A stretch of 64,000 bases of DNA from Sclerurus mexicanus (lineage: Eukaryota > Chordata > Aves > Passeriformes > Furnariidae), in the NCBI GenBank assembly GCA_013396755.1, contig VWZF01006082.1, positions 911,471-975,470 of the forward strand, read 5' to 3'. Position numbers and translations under genes: made by a program. Below, one piece after another: positions 52,588 to 64,000 of the stretch (within the stretch, counting starts at the first letter, position 1; every line of letters starts with the position of its first letter). The notes beneath the pieces are model-generated. The model was not told the DNA's origin. It was given only the letters and a program-made list of their open reading frames with translations, and did not search any database.

Positions 52588-52645
52588 CAGTAGTAGTATA
52601 CCCATTTCACAGACAGAGAAATGCATAAGCAAGAAGAAGAAGCAA
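52588..52645 (-). repeat. MIR-like SINE 3' fragment
   Basis: The + strand stretch AGTAGTAGTATACCCATTTC followed by ACAGACAGAGAAATGCATAAG resembles the reverse complement of the MIR 3' part (TTATTATCCCCATTTTACAGATGAGGAAACTGAGGCAC). It runs into an AAG-rich tract (52631-52642) where the match ends. Short and by eye, so tentative. Confidence 0.3.
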
Positions 52646-53126
52646 CAATCTCTTTGCTTAGGTTTTTTTATTTCCTGACTCTGCACTTGGATGTGTACTT
52701 CAGCCTGTAGCTGTAGGGGCTGCAGAACAGTATACAGTGAAGTCAAATATTAAAACAGATTAAACAGTGTGAAACAGCAAAGATTATGAGTGGAAGCTCT
52801 ACATTAAACTGCAAGGGAACACTGTGGGTGACAAACTTTAAAGGAAATTTTTATTTTTAGCAGGGTAACATTATGAGAAACTAAAGCAAATGCTGTGAAC
52901 TAATGTGGTGCATTTAACTAGAGCTCTAAAAGGCTGTGCCTGCCTTAGTGTTTTTATCAATAAGTAAAATGAAAAAATCAAAAACCATGCTTAGCAAAAA
53001 ATAATTCCTTACCTTCCCAACAGCAGAGCTTTACATGCTTCCCTAGTAGTACTAATGGCACTTCTTCATCACAGACTGTGCCATTCTCACAAGTAAAAGC
53101 TCAAAGTCAATAGATTTGTCACACTG

Positions 53127-53174
53127 AAAAACAAAAAAACAAAATCCAAACAAAACAAACAAACAGACAAAAAC
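53127..53174. repeat. (AAAC)n-like A/C-rich simple sequence
   Basis: An imperfect AAAC/AAAAC repeat, nearly free of G and T. It could be the decayed A-rich tail of an old retroposon, but no element body is recognised upstream. Confidence 0.7.
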
Positions 53175-53835
53175 TGTTGATAGGCTGGACATGTATACTA
53201 GAAGTTGTTTATAGCCCGATTTTGAGAGAGGTGGAAGCAGACCTGAACTGTTTGAGTTGGAACAATTAAAAGAATGAATACTTAACTATCACTTAGATTC
53301 ATGTATTCTATTTCATTTCTTGTATTCCAAATTCCTGTTCCTTTATTTAAAATATTTCACGGCTCTAACTTTTCTTCTTTTTCTTTCTTTTATACCTACT
53401 TTGTCTGGACATGCTGAACAAGTTATTCTTATCTATTGACTTCAGTTTATTTGGCAAATTCTGAACATGTTAAAATGACTCATACAAACTGAGTCAGATA
53501 ATGTGTCTTGTAACATATTCTGCAGAACACTCAAGTTACACATGTAAACATACACACTGTGAGCTAATTTTTGAGATATATTCACTTTAATATGGCTTCC
53601 AAATTCAAATATTTTCCCCCAAAAAGCACGGGCCCTTTAATCTACTGATCTTTATGTTAAGCATCTATGAGTACAAAATGAGTATTTATGTCTTTTATAT
53701 CATATCAAAACCAGCTGTCTTGAAAATTTCTCCAGGGAGAAATAAAAAAAAAAAAAAATCCCTTGAAATAAAATAATTCTAGGAATCTTGTAAGACTCTT
53801 AATGAAAAATCTTTCATAATGATTTCATAGCCTAG

Positions 53836-53885
53836 GTCATATTATATCTGAAATGGTGAACCATGTTCATGTTATATCTGAAATG
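53836..53885. repeat. Diverged tandem duplication, 30-base period
   Basis: GTCATATTATATCTGAAATG (53836-53855) is repeated as GTTCATGTTATATCTGAAATG (ending 53885). The shared TTATATCTGAAATG core is exact. Confidence 0.75.
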
Positions 53886-56519
53886 ATACTTGAAAAGCAG
53901 TAAAAATCTAAGCCAAAGGTAGTAAATCATCAGTTTTAAAAGATGAAATCCTGAATGAACTATGCCATAAAACAACACTTGCAAGAATGAGGGAAGAATA
54001 TAGGATGTGCTTCATCTTCTAGTACTCAGAGTTGAAAAAATAATTATTCTTTTCATAAAGCAACTTGACTTTCAACAGTATAAAATAGTCCCATGGCAAA
54101 CAGTATGTAATCAAAAGTCCAAACAGGTAACTATTGCTATGCACTTAATACACCAGCTCAGATAGTTGAATATTCTATTTTTAAGGGAAGAAAAAAGTGC
54201 TTCTTTTTAGACGTAGAATTTCCATGTAACTAAGCATTAATTTAATTTTTTTTTTCTCTTATCCCTTTATTTCTGTAAAATGCTGGACATTTCCATCTTA
54301 TATAATTTCGAGGAACAAAACCACCAATACCATGTGCTGCCTGAATGATTCAGTGCAGCTACTCCTTTCTGTTCCAGCCTAGGTAAAGCTGCCTTGGGAA
54401 GCAACAGCAGCTTTGGCACAATCCAGATAAACACAGACAGAGAAAGCAACTGTGGCTCCCCATATACAAATTCAGCTCAGAAAAGGCAAAAATCCAAAGC
54501 ATCAATGAAAAGAAGGTAAATATCTTGCCCCCGCAATCCAGTTTGTAATTTCTAGATCTTCTAAGTACTTAACCTTTCTTCCATCCTGCTTCCTATTATT
54601 TTTCACACAGGCAAGACCACAAAGGCACTGTGCTGCTGAGATTTTGAATCTGAGTACTTTTGCAAGACTACACCTTCCAGCAAGGCATTCACGCGGCTTG
54701 ATGGTGTGCTCTTAACAATAACAGTTATTAGGAGCTACATTGCCAGAGCTCATTTTCAGTTTACAGTCTGTCTGAGCTCCTGTAAAACTGTTAAGTTATA
54801 AATCACTTCACTCTGTTATGATAAAAAAAAAGCGGTAGCGCACAATTAGCAGTATAATTATAGAATTATTACACTCCACAAATTATACAGCCAGGTCCCC
54901 AACACACAAAGCTGCAGGGCTCCAGTGCAGCCAGAAGATTTTTTTCGTCTAAAGCAACAGATGTGTCATAACAGATTAGAAAGTCTTTCCATCCAGGTGC
55001 ATATGATTTTAGGGCTTTTCTCTTTGTTTTTCTTTTGCTGCCAAATCTGTTTGATCTTTTGAGATGTCCTCTCTAAGAAAACATACAAATCAAGATAATA
55101 CAAAGATGTAAATGAAGGCAGTGAAGTTCAGGTTAAGACTCCAAAATTCAGCAAGCCTATCATGTATCTTGAAGTGAGAATGCTTGTGTGACACTGGCTA
55201 AGAACCAAGATGTGAGTCCACCATCAGAGAGGGAAGCTGAAGACCAGCTTGCCTCTTTTTGACTATATACAATTTGCTCTGAAGAAGTGTGGAATCACTT
55301 GCTGATGCCAGTGCTGCGGCCAAGGACCCTCCTCTCTCCAGAACAGAGCCCACCTAGCATGCCCGCCACACACCAGCTGCTGTAGGACAATAAAATACAG
55401 CACCTTCCCCAAAAGCTTAGTTAAGCCTCACTAATCAAAAAGGGTCTTGAGACAAAAATATACACGCCTAGTTAAAATAAGCAGTAGCACCTGACTTCTG
55501 TTTACAGGAACATAAATATGAATGCAGGTAGGCAGACAACCCACTGACATGCAAGAAAAGTCTAAAGTTAGTCATCTTTTACAAAGCCTGACATTTCCAG
55601 GAAGGTATCAGAATCACCTGAGTTGTCTATTCACCTAAACCAGTTTGACACACTACGCTGGCCCTAATCACAAACTTAACACAGATGCAAATATGTGAAA
55701 CCAGATCCAGTCTTTCCGTTTATGAGAGGGGATGAGGGAGAAAACAGCAATTCTTTTTTTTGGCCTCACATGGTTAGGCAGCTGCTGAAATCTGTTCTAA
55801 TAAAAAAGTGGGGGTCACCAGGATGGGTTTGCATTCTCCAAGAGCAAAAAGCAAAAGCAGCAACCTTTGGTAATTCCCCTTCTGGGACTCAATGGTATCT
55901 TTGAGAAACTTGAGGCAGAGCAGAGAAAGCCAAAGGAAGATGTACAAAATAAGCAGCATTGCAAACATGTCTAGGGAGACAACAGATTAAAATGCAGCAG
56001 GATTTCTAGGCTGCAGTGGTCTGTGGAGCTACTTCTGTCAGAAGGTATCCTGTCTCACTGTCTGGGTTGAGTTTTCTACATAGCTCCATGCTATAATTAG
56101 TCTGATAGCTGTGCACTTATTTTAATGAGTAGCAAAACAAGTGCTGGAGTTGCCTAAAGCTGGATTGGTGTGTCAGCCTATAAATTACTGTTCTGTTGCC
56201 TACACATCGGAGTTTTAAGTCCTGAAGACATTTCTCTGCAATTTGCTAATTATCCTAATTTTGATAATTTTATATGGCCACCTCTTTACCAAGGCTCAAA
56301 AAAAAGAAAAGCATTTAGCACCTCAACCATGCTTTTCAGTGTGTGAGTGCTGAGGGAACAAGTGGGTACTCAGCTGTTCATTTAGCTGTCTGCTCTGTAA
56401 AGAAATGGCAGACTCACAGAAATGCCTACACAGATGAAGATATAATTTTATTAAAGGAAGTGAATTCTCAATCTGTTCATCTTCCAGACATTTGATATTT
56501 TTTTCCTCATTATTTTTGG

Positions 56520-56790
56520 CGATGCCTGAGGAAAAGTGGCTTCTTCAAGCAGCCCTCTCTGGCAGTCCCTGCAGTCCAGTGACACAGCCCTGCTCCAGCA
56601 GCGAGACCCTGAACAAGGAGCTCAGGAATCTGCTCTTGTCCATCAAACCGTCGATGACCTTCACCCGCCCTTGCTTTCTGCAGTTCAAGCCCTCATCACT
56701 CTGGCACCCCCAGCACATATTTGGTCCCAGACTGAAGGAAGGATATGTGTCATGGGTATGACTGAGCCCCAAAGAGGGGTTTGAGAGAAG
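56520..56790. other. GC-richer segment open in three frames
   Basis: Two + strand frames (ending 56761 and 56784) and one minus frame (56545-56772) are all open over the same 230 bases. None reads as a known domain. Three open frames at once point to GC bias and few stops. A decayed exon or unidentified repeat cannot be excluded. Confidence 0.25.
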
Positions 56791-59284
56791 TTAGCACTGC
56801 GTTTCAGCTGTGGACATCTATTTAAAAAAGCCAACCCCAGCATGCCTCAGACACTTGTACTGTGACTTCCTATTTAAACCTTATCAGCTTTACCAGGATC
56901 CAAAATAGAAGACAGCAGCCTCACTAACACGGGCACCTTCGCACTCCGTGGTGTTGAGCTGTTACTCCATCACTGCCCAGGGGTCAGGCTGCAAGACCAA
57001 GTTTTCCAGTGAGCAAATCTAGACAGACTGCCTGCACCACTACCACTGTTACCTTGTCATCTGCTTTCCTCCTCTGACCTTCAGGGCCTCAAATATTTAT
57101 AAAAAAAGGTCAGTAGCATTCTAGCACATCACTCTCTCTCTAGAGCAAAGAAAGAAAAGCACACCACTGAGCATGTATATCCAGAGTTAATGAGAGCTAA
57201 TTCCCTCTTAATTTACACTTCACCACTCTCTTCCCTCATCAAAAAAAAAAAAATATCAAGGAACTGACATCCTGGTCTTGCCAATTCCTATTAAATTATC
57301 TGGAAGTTAATACCAGATTATCAGAGTGGCTCCATCTGGTCATATAAACCACACTGTCCAAGTTCTTGCCCTCTGGAAAACTCATCTGTTCATCCTGTGA
57401 GAAGAAAGGCAGCTCACCTCCCACAGCAGTGGTATGGTGCCTGGTGGAATGGTTTCGAACACTGGTGTACCTTAATAAACACCTACAGTCCCAATTCTCT
57501 GGCACTGGGTACCAGGGTGAGCTGTCAAACCCTGCCCAGCATCATAAAGTACAAGCAGAGCCACTTGTGACTGACAGTTTTTCAAGTCCTTTTCAATGTG
57601 TATCCAAGAATTGGAGACTCTCTTTGAGAAAACAGCTATTTGTAATTGCATTGCTTTCCTTTTACAATATTGTAGCATGGAAGTATGGATGCACAGTAGT
57701 TATAAAGCCAGCAAAAATCAAAGGTAGTTGCTCCATATCAGCAGGAGGAATACTTCTTCTCTGCTTAGTCATGAAGACTGCCCCTAAGATCACTGGAGAA
57801 AGGGCATGATCAGAATCATCTAAGACCAGGCATCTTCTCTGAGCTTGGATTGCAACTGGTATGCAAGTCATGACCTCATCCAGCTGAGAGGGAGTGACAG
57901 CAGCAGAATGAAGGGCAGTGAAAGGGAAGGCTTGCTCTACACCTTTCTGGTTTCCCACTAGACTAGATTTTCTAATCTTTCTTTGCAAAGCAAAGATTTA
58001 AAGATGTATCCCAAATCACATAATAGGTATATGAAGAAATCCCAACAGTTCCTGGTGCTCTCTGTAAGCACTTTAACTCTTCTACTAGTAATGGTAAAAA
58101 ATCCCCATAGAATTGCAGATAATTGTTTGCTTTTCACACTGCACTTCAGTAAAGATTATTCATTGCCAAGGTTATTATGAACCAAACCAGTGTATTTAAT
58201 TGTAAATTAGAAAAAAGGGTCATTTTCTGCAAAGGGCTTTGTAGCAACTTCTTATGTGTCCTTTCTCACACACAGATTGAGCTGCTACGTGCCTGTCTCT
58301 GTGAGCCTGGGGATAGTTAGCAAAATCCCCATGGCTGGCTGCTACTCAGGCACGGGAATGCAGGACATCTCTGTACATTCTGTGTGTTAGCTCAAAAGTA
58401 AGCCTAGGCGAGCTGTGATTTCAGTTTTTGACATGCATTATATCATCACGGGCTGAAACCCTTTTTCTTCTGTAATTATCCAAAAACTTGTTACTTTGAG
58501 ATTTTATTTCAAGATCATGAATCTGAAAAATACTTTGCCATTAGTTTTTCTAAATAATTAAATATGGCAGGAATTATGTTGGAATTGGAAAATTCAGCCA
58601 ATGAATTAAATAGAAGAAGCTGTCAAAATTATATTTACCTTAAAAAATAATTAATTGGCCATACGCACTGAAAAAAAATTGCTGGGAGCATAAATTCTTT
58701 CTTCATAGCTTGTATCTTCAGTCTACAACATCAAGCATAGAGGCAAAAAACCAAGCCACCTCCCCTGCCCTCTCCCAGCTTTCATTGCTATTTATTATAA
58801 CAGACTATAAGAGAAACTACACTGAATGCCTGCGCACTTAGATTTTGTTGAAGGGATCTGGAGGACAAAGTTGATTCAAAACACTGAAGACAAATCTGCA
58901 CAGAAATCTCTTAGAATCTCTCCAGATCAAACCCAGAAACACTCATGAATTCATTTTATCATTAGGTTTTGAATAACTGCATTTCTCACTCTCTCATTTC
59001 CGTCTTTTCTGGATATGGGCCAAAGTCTTCACCTGTAGTGAGAAGTCCAAATGTCCACGCCAGGCTTTACTCCTAGCTCCTTAGAAAACCTCAATGACCT
59101 AAACACTGGAAATTATCAATTTTCATCTAAATGTGTACTTTGAACTCTCATTTTGCATTGGTAATCTACCAGATTAGCATCAGACCATGCAGGATGAGCA
59201 TTTTAATGAGTTTTACAGTCAAGCTGGGTAGCTTTCACAACAGGACATTATTGCCTATGAAACTGAGATTAACAAATGTTGCTA

Positions 59285-59309
59285 TTGATGGTTAGTATCA
59301 AACCATCAA
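59285..59309. repeat. Short inverted repeat
   Basis: TTGATGGTT (59285-59293) and AACCATCAA (59301-59309) are perfectly complementary around AGTATCA. Small, and compatible with chance. Confidence 0.65.
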
Positions 59310-60028
59310 CGATTTTGTCTCATTAAATCTCTTCTCTACAAAAGTTATAGAGGTCTTGAGAGCATAAATGAAAGCTAATTTTGAGTAAGAGGTGAAAAAA
59401 TCAGAAGAAAATGCATAATTATATAAAGAAAATTATTTCCAAATTGTTGGTGGTTTCTAAGGAGTTTGCCAATTCCTCTTTAAATATTTCATCCTCTTCC
59501 TCTCCTATTTTAAGAGTAATCTAGAAGTCTCAGAGAAAACTTTTATAAGTTTGTAGAAACCTCACTTTTCACTTCAAGTCTGGAAGGAGATGGGCTTTCA
59601 TTTAATATTTTTGTCATTTCTTTCTCTGGACGAAATAATGCCAAATATTCACTTTTGTACTAGTTTTGAAGTTCATCTGTGAATCGGTGCCTAGGAACAC
59701 AAGAGAGGGGAAATTTGCCCTAAAGAAGTTCAACTGAGGTGTACAAAAACCAAAGATCAATTTAAACCTCTGAGATGACTATTTCAGAAGCAATATGTTT
59801 TGATACGAAAATGAGACCTTTATGACACCAAAGCTGATAAATTTGTTTGCTTGTTCTGTCATGGCCCTTCCAATTTTTCCAAATCTGATTTGTAAAACCA
59901 GTTTGTGTGTAGCCAAATGAACTTATTCCGATCACATTAGAAGAGCACAAGCGTGAGAGCTGAGCTGACATAATACATTCCTTTAAAATGACAAATAAAA
60001 CTGCCTGACTGAAATTCTCAACTCACAG

Positions 60029-60066
60029 GGGGGGGAAAAAAAAAAAAAGAAAAAAAGAAAAAGGAA
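60029..60066. repeat. Polypurine tract (G8 then A-rich)
   Basis: A run of eight G followed by A13, then AAAG-type repeats for about 38 bases of pure purine on the + strand. Confidence 0.85.
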
Positions 60067-60840
60067 AGTTCTAAGGAGGCAATGATATCTGCAGCAGCAC
60101 TTAAGTAAGGATGAACAAGTTCCAGTAGGAAAATAGAGGACCACTTCCTTTTCTAAAGAGAAACTAAATCAGAGTAATTTGCTTTGATGTTGATGGGAAA
60201 TTACTGTATGCTTTGAAAAACTGGGACCTAATATGCTGCTATTCGACTGGAATCACAATGGTCTGAATGTGAGGAGAGAGGTGCATGTGAGAAGAGGGGA
60301 TGGGCAGAGGGGTTCGTATTGACAAAGCCCAGACAGGGTTGCCCCCAGTGATGTAAAAAGGAAGTAAGGACAGCTGAATTTCAAACCAGTTACCAGCTGG
60401 ATTTCATGGCTATTGTTTATAACACTTTGTAAAGATTATTTATTTAGTGTTAATTAAAAAATTCAGCTCCAAGGGGAAAAAAAGCAGATGTAAAATTAAT
60501 GTCTCTATAGAGATTGAAGCGGTCCATTTGGAATTTCAAAGGCAGGAAATTCATGAAAACTACCATGTCAAGCATTCAGTAATATCAGCTACTTAGGGAA
60601 AAGGCTCAGTATCTCAGAGGCAGAGTCTGTCACTGATTGCTACTCATATTTAATGCTAAGTTATTCAACAATTCATGTCCATGCACTCAACAGGACTACC
60701 CAGTATGTGAGGTGCTATTATTGAAAACGTTCCTTTTATTACAACAGCGTATTGCTAAGTGCTATAGCTAAGCACACACTGTAGTATGGAGTGTACGCCT
60801 CACACTCAAAAGACAAAACTGTAGCCAACCTTAATACCTG

Positions 60841-60863
60841 GGGGGAGGGTGTGTGTGTGTGTG
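60841..60863. repeat. G-rich tract joined to a (GT)n microsatellite
   Basis: GGGGGAGGG runs directly into (GT)7. A short dinucleotide repeat. Confidence 0.85.
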
Positions 60864-62267
60864 AATTTATAAAAGAACTGTAACCAGGCAATAATTAATA
60901 GACTGTAATACAAAATTGTTATTTTTATTAATAAACTATCAATTTGATCCCATCTGACAACCATGAATTATTGCTGGTTGATCAGTGAGGCCTACAGCTC
61001 CTCAGATGACAGAAGCAAAGCAGGACTGAATTTTGCCACAGAACAAAAGAACAGGGTGAAACCTTCTGTTAGTTTTGCTTTTCCCTCTATAATTAGCTAA
61101 AATAATTCTATAGCCTTTGTTGCCATTCTTCTCTGACCAGGTCACCTTATTTTAGTATATTTCACTTTCTAGCTTGCCTTTGAGTAGGAATATCATTCTG
61201 ACCCTTATCACCCCTAAGAATGGGCCAAGAAAAAAAAAGCAATTTGCCCCATATTTGTTACTTCTCACAGTACAGCATGATGCAGAATACATAAGAAGTG
61301 CTGTCAGATGACGGATGCTTATAGCCCCTCTTCTCCTCAATGCATGACTTACCTTGGAATGGTCTTGGTGTCTCCTCCTACTTCCCTTCTTGAAGGAAGG
61401 AGAAGCATCTGTTAGAACTAAACCCGTATTTTACTGATTTAGTGGAAGCAGACTGTGATCCCTAAATTTCTTTTACCAAATCCTTTACATTACCTGTACC
61501 CTTCTTTACACTGACCTACCACTACCATGGAAACAAAATACCTTAAGTTTGACAGCATCACCTCCTCCCATTTCAACCCAGGTTTAATGACAAATGCATA
61601 GGCATTTTTAGCAGGACTGTCTACTTGCAACATTTAAAGAACCAGCTTTAGATACAAGCACAGAAAGAAAGGATAAATGAGCAAACAATAACTCCAATAA
61701 AATCCTTCACGTCAGAAGGTAAGTGCCTGGAAAACACACAGCTGACTCAGTGTCAGTCTGGAGGAGAGCTCAGTGGTGCTGCTAGATGGAAGAAAGCCTT
61801 TCAAGGGTAAACTGCAAGCCTGGAATTAGATTTTAACTGAATGTATCTGCCAGCCTGTGATTACAAACCACTGAACATTTTTCAATTGCCCAATCAACTG
61901 CACCCCAAAAATTTACCTAAATGAGCCAAAGTATAATTTCAGAGCATAAATAGGACTAGCCAACCTTGCCCACCCTTTTGTCACACTGGAGCAGAGCTCA
62001 GCAGAGGTACCAGCCTAATAATGTAAGAAGTTTAAGCGGTTTGGGTTAAACACTCTGTTGATAATGGAGGTGTGATCTACAGGATCAACTACCACTCTCA
62101 GGGTTGTTCCAAGCAGTGGGCAGCATGAGCTGGTAATTAAAGTTCCAGCTGATCCAGCTACTGAAGACAGTGCTGACTGTCCTAAACCAGGCAGATCCCA
62201 AGGCAGAATATGCTGGCTGTGGTTTCCTCCAGCCGTAACAAAGAGTCAGAGTCTCTGCATCTATACA

Positions 62268-62315
62268 GCAAGCTTTAGATTTGCAAACAAAGCAAGCTTT
62301 AGATTTGCAAACAAA
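62268..62315. repeat. Perfect 24-base tandem duplication
   Basis: The unit starting GCAAGCTTTAGATT and ending TTGCAAACAAA (62268-62291) is repeated exactly at 62292-62315. Exact identity implies a recent event. On the minus strand it falls in a short open frame as a repeated FVCKSKAC, but that frame has no other coding feature. Confidence 0.9.
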
Positions 62316-62650
62316 CACACAGCACTAACAATACATGAGACAGCCCTGAAGGGAAGAGCATGCACAAATGCCCCTGAAGTCTATGTGGAACTCCATTCCA
62401 GGAAGGAGGATGCATCTTTCCCTCTGTGCAGCTGCAAAAAACAAGCAACTGAATGCAACAAGCCTGTGGACTTAGCAGGTCATGAAAAAGTACTAAAAAT
62501 ATGTTCTATTTCTGATGAAAATTTTTCCTAAGGCAAACACCTTTTTGGAGCCATGGTGACACCCAGACACTCACAGATTTCTCAAATCACTGTGTGAGCA
62601 CAAAGCCAGAGTTCCTGAAGAGCTTGCTCTCAGATTCTAACAAGACAAAA

Positions 62651-62765
62651 ATGCAGGAGTCAGAGGCACAGAGGACTTGCCTAGAGTCAAAAAGGCACAA
62701 AATCATAGTGAAGAAAAACAACTCTGCTTCTCCTAAATTCCAGGCTAGTTCCCAATGTATGCAGT
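62651..62765 (-). repeat. MIR-like SINE fragment
   Basis: On the + strand AGTCAGAGGCACAGAGGACT followed by TTGCCTAGAGTCAAAAAGGC and, further on, CTCTGCTTCTCCTAAATTCC lie in the order expected of reverse-complemented MIR (ACTGAGGCACAGAGAGGTTAAG, TGACTTGCCCAAGGTCACAC, AGAGCCAGGATTCGAACCC). The GAGGCACAGAGG plus ACTTGCC pairing is the strongest part. By-eye comparison only. Confidence 0.45.
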
Positions 62766-63215
62766 CCTAGGCACTGCACAAAATTCAAGCCATATGAAGG
62801 ACAAGAATTGTAAAACCTGAGTCTAATGAAGATAAACCATGGCCAATACTGGAAAGAGGAAAATAGAGTGGATGTTCATGTCATAAACTCAATAGAGCCA
62901 AGAAAATCACAGAGAATCATATCTATTAGCACAAATAGATTAAATTGATGTATATTTGTACAACTCTTCTCCAAGAACAAGTACTTGAGCACATGCTGTA
63001 ATGCAAACCAAATGGAAAGGCAAATTGTATGGAAAAAGCCTATAGAAAAAAAATAAATAAACACACACATGTTTATATGTATGTATATATAAAGGAATAC
63101 TCTAGAGATGTCTCCTGGAAATCACTCTTGAACTATTCTTTCCAGGATAAGCTTCTTTGTGCTGAAGTCAAGACTTCAAAAAATCTATGCTGTGAAAAAA
63201 ACAAACAAAGAACTC

Positions 63216-63240
63216 ACCCATAATATTTGATATTATGGGT
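63216..63240. repeat. Perfect hairpin with 11-base arms and 3-base loop
   Basis: ACCCATAATAT (63216-63226) and ATATTATGGGT (63230-63240) are exact reverse complements around TTG. Pairing does not extend further outward. Confidence 0.85.
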
Positions 63241-64000
63241 AATTGTGACTTTATTTTCAGTCCTTCACACTCCTGCCAGAGGATTGCATTGTGCTCCCAG
63301 CATTTATTCAATATCAAAATAGCTTAAAATGTCATTTAGCTGCTTATCCGAAATTGGGTGGAGTGCTCACCACATCTTTAAACTTAGCTTTCAAACATAT
63401 GCAGAAGGAACCACTTGATTGCATGTACGGAAACTGGAATCCTAACATATAGTAGGAGACTGTACAACATGCTCAGCCATGGAGAACCAGTCTTTGTACT
63501 ACAATTCAAGCAATTGCAGGAACCAGCTCTCTTTTCAGAACAAGACCAATGGTTATAAACAGTGTGGATTGGTGCTGTTTACAGCTGAGTCTCCTAAAAC
63601 CACCGGTCCTTTGCAAGGTTTGCTATCAGTACTGCTGCAGGAAGGAGGAAGACCAAGAGACCAGATTAACTCTTTGTTCTGGTGGTTTATCATCAAGGTA
63701 ATGCCATTGGCTTCTCCATTATGAGATACTGCAGATCTAAAATAAACCTTTCAGGATTATATTGGGAACACCAAATTTCTATCCTAAAGAATAAAATTGC
63801 TGATGAAGATGGTTACTAAAGGGCTGACCCTGCATTTCCCCAAGCTCTTCTTGGAGGATGGGAATGCAAGAATGGATCCCAAATATAATCAGTTATTTTT
63901 CAGTGATGGAAACTTTAAGTCCAATCTTAAAAAAAACCCAAAAAACAAAAACCAGAGAGAATCTGGTTTGGAAAAAATTCCTGTACCTCATCCCATGCCA

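Larger units (their letters stand above)
43701..54639. other. Non-coding AT-rich DNA, no gene seen
   Basis: Apart from the MIR-like fragments (46571, 48680, 52588), the hairpin at 50722 and the small duplications at 45439, 48562 and 53836, this is unique-looking AT-rich DNA. The longest frame, 134 codons at 51795-52199, has a Cys/Leu/Phe-rich translation with no domain and is probably chance. Confidence 0.65.
54911..64000. other. Non-coding DNA, no gene seen
   Basis: Includes the longest open frame of the window outside any repeat (147 codons, 57366-57809), which is opposed by open minus-strand frames and shows no domain. Other contents are the polypurine tract at 60029, the GT repeat at 60841, the 24-base duplication at 62268, the MIR-like fragment at 62651 and the hairpin at 63216. 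A 30-base A/C then TATG-rich stretch lies at 63050-63095. Confidence 0.6.

Noticed and set aside
57366..57809. Open frame of 147 codons, the longest in the window
   Set aside because: No recognisable domain, irregular composition and open minus-strand frames over the same bases. One frame of this size is expected by chance in 64 kb over six frames.
62085..62318. Minus-strand frame with a repeated FVCKSKAC
   Set aside because: The repeat comes from a simple 24-base DNA duplication; there is no other coding evidence.
1..64000. CRISPR arrays, bacterial operons, phage or endogenous viral genes
   Set aside because: No regularly spaced repeats, no ribosome-binding sites with long frames, and no viral protein motif was seen. 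The only reverse-transcriptase homology is the CR1 LINE.
1..64000. tRNA and small nuclear RNA genes
   Set aside because: No intact A/B box pair with a foldable cloverleaf and no U1, U2, U6 or 5S signature was noticed. A covariance-model search would be needed to exclude small snoRNAs.

Overview
This window looks like nuclear DNA from a bird. It is AT-rich and poor in CpG, has many short homopolymers and microsatellites, and has stop codons in all six frames over almost its whole length. The best pointer to the organism is one clear CR1 LINE (chicken repeat 1, the main interspersed repeat of birds) at about 12480-14056 on the + strand. It carries recognisable reverse-transcriptase motifs and the diagnostic 3' tail of repeated ATTCTRTG units. 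I cannot name the species or chromosome. The density of a single dominant LINE family fits a bird better than a mammal, because no Alu, B1, L1 or similar element is visible.

Layout. 1-12479: AT-rich non-coding DNA with small microsatellites and one AT-rich inverted repeat (714-745). 12480-14056: 5'-truncated CR1 with several frame breaks, an internal deletion and loss of the catalytic aspartates. 14057-29999: AT-rich non-coding DNA, with a possible transcript 3' end near 16952. 30044-30520: the one stretch outside CR1 whose translation looks somewhat protein-like; it is best treated as a candidate exon or decayed coding fragment. 30520-42220: mostly non-coding, with a MIR-like fragment at 33161 and a small GC-rich, CpG-bearing patch at 36995-37245. 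42220-43700: a GC-richer block without a convincing gene. 43700-64000: non-coding, with four further MIR-like SINE remnants, short tandem duplications, a strong 17-base hairpin at 50722-50776, a perfect 11-base-arm hairpin at 63216-63240 and several segments that resemble conserved non-coding elements.

I found no intact protein-coding gene, rRNA, tRNA, CRISPR array or bacterial-type operon. The window is best read as intergenic or deep intronic DNA. The open frames of 60-147 codons are what chance gives in 64 kb, except those inside CR1. I saw no strong sign of a new biological system; the items most worth checking are the 30.0-30.5 kb coding-like block, the two hairpins and the candidate conserved elements.
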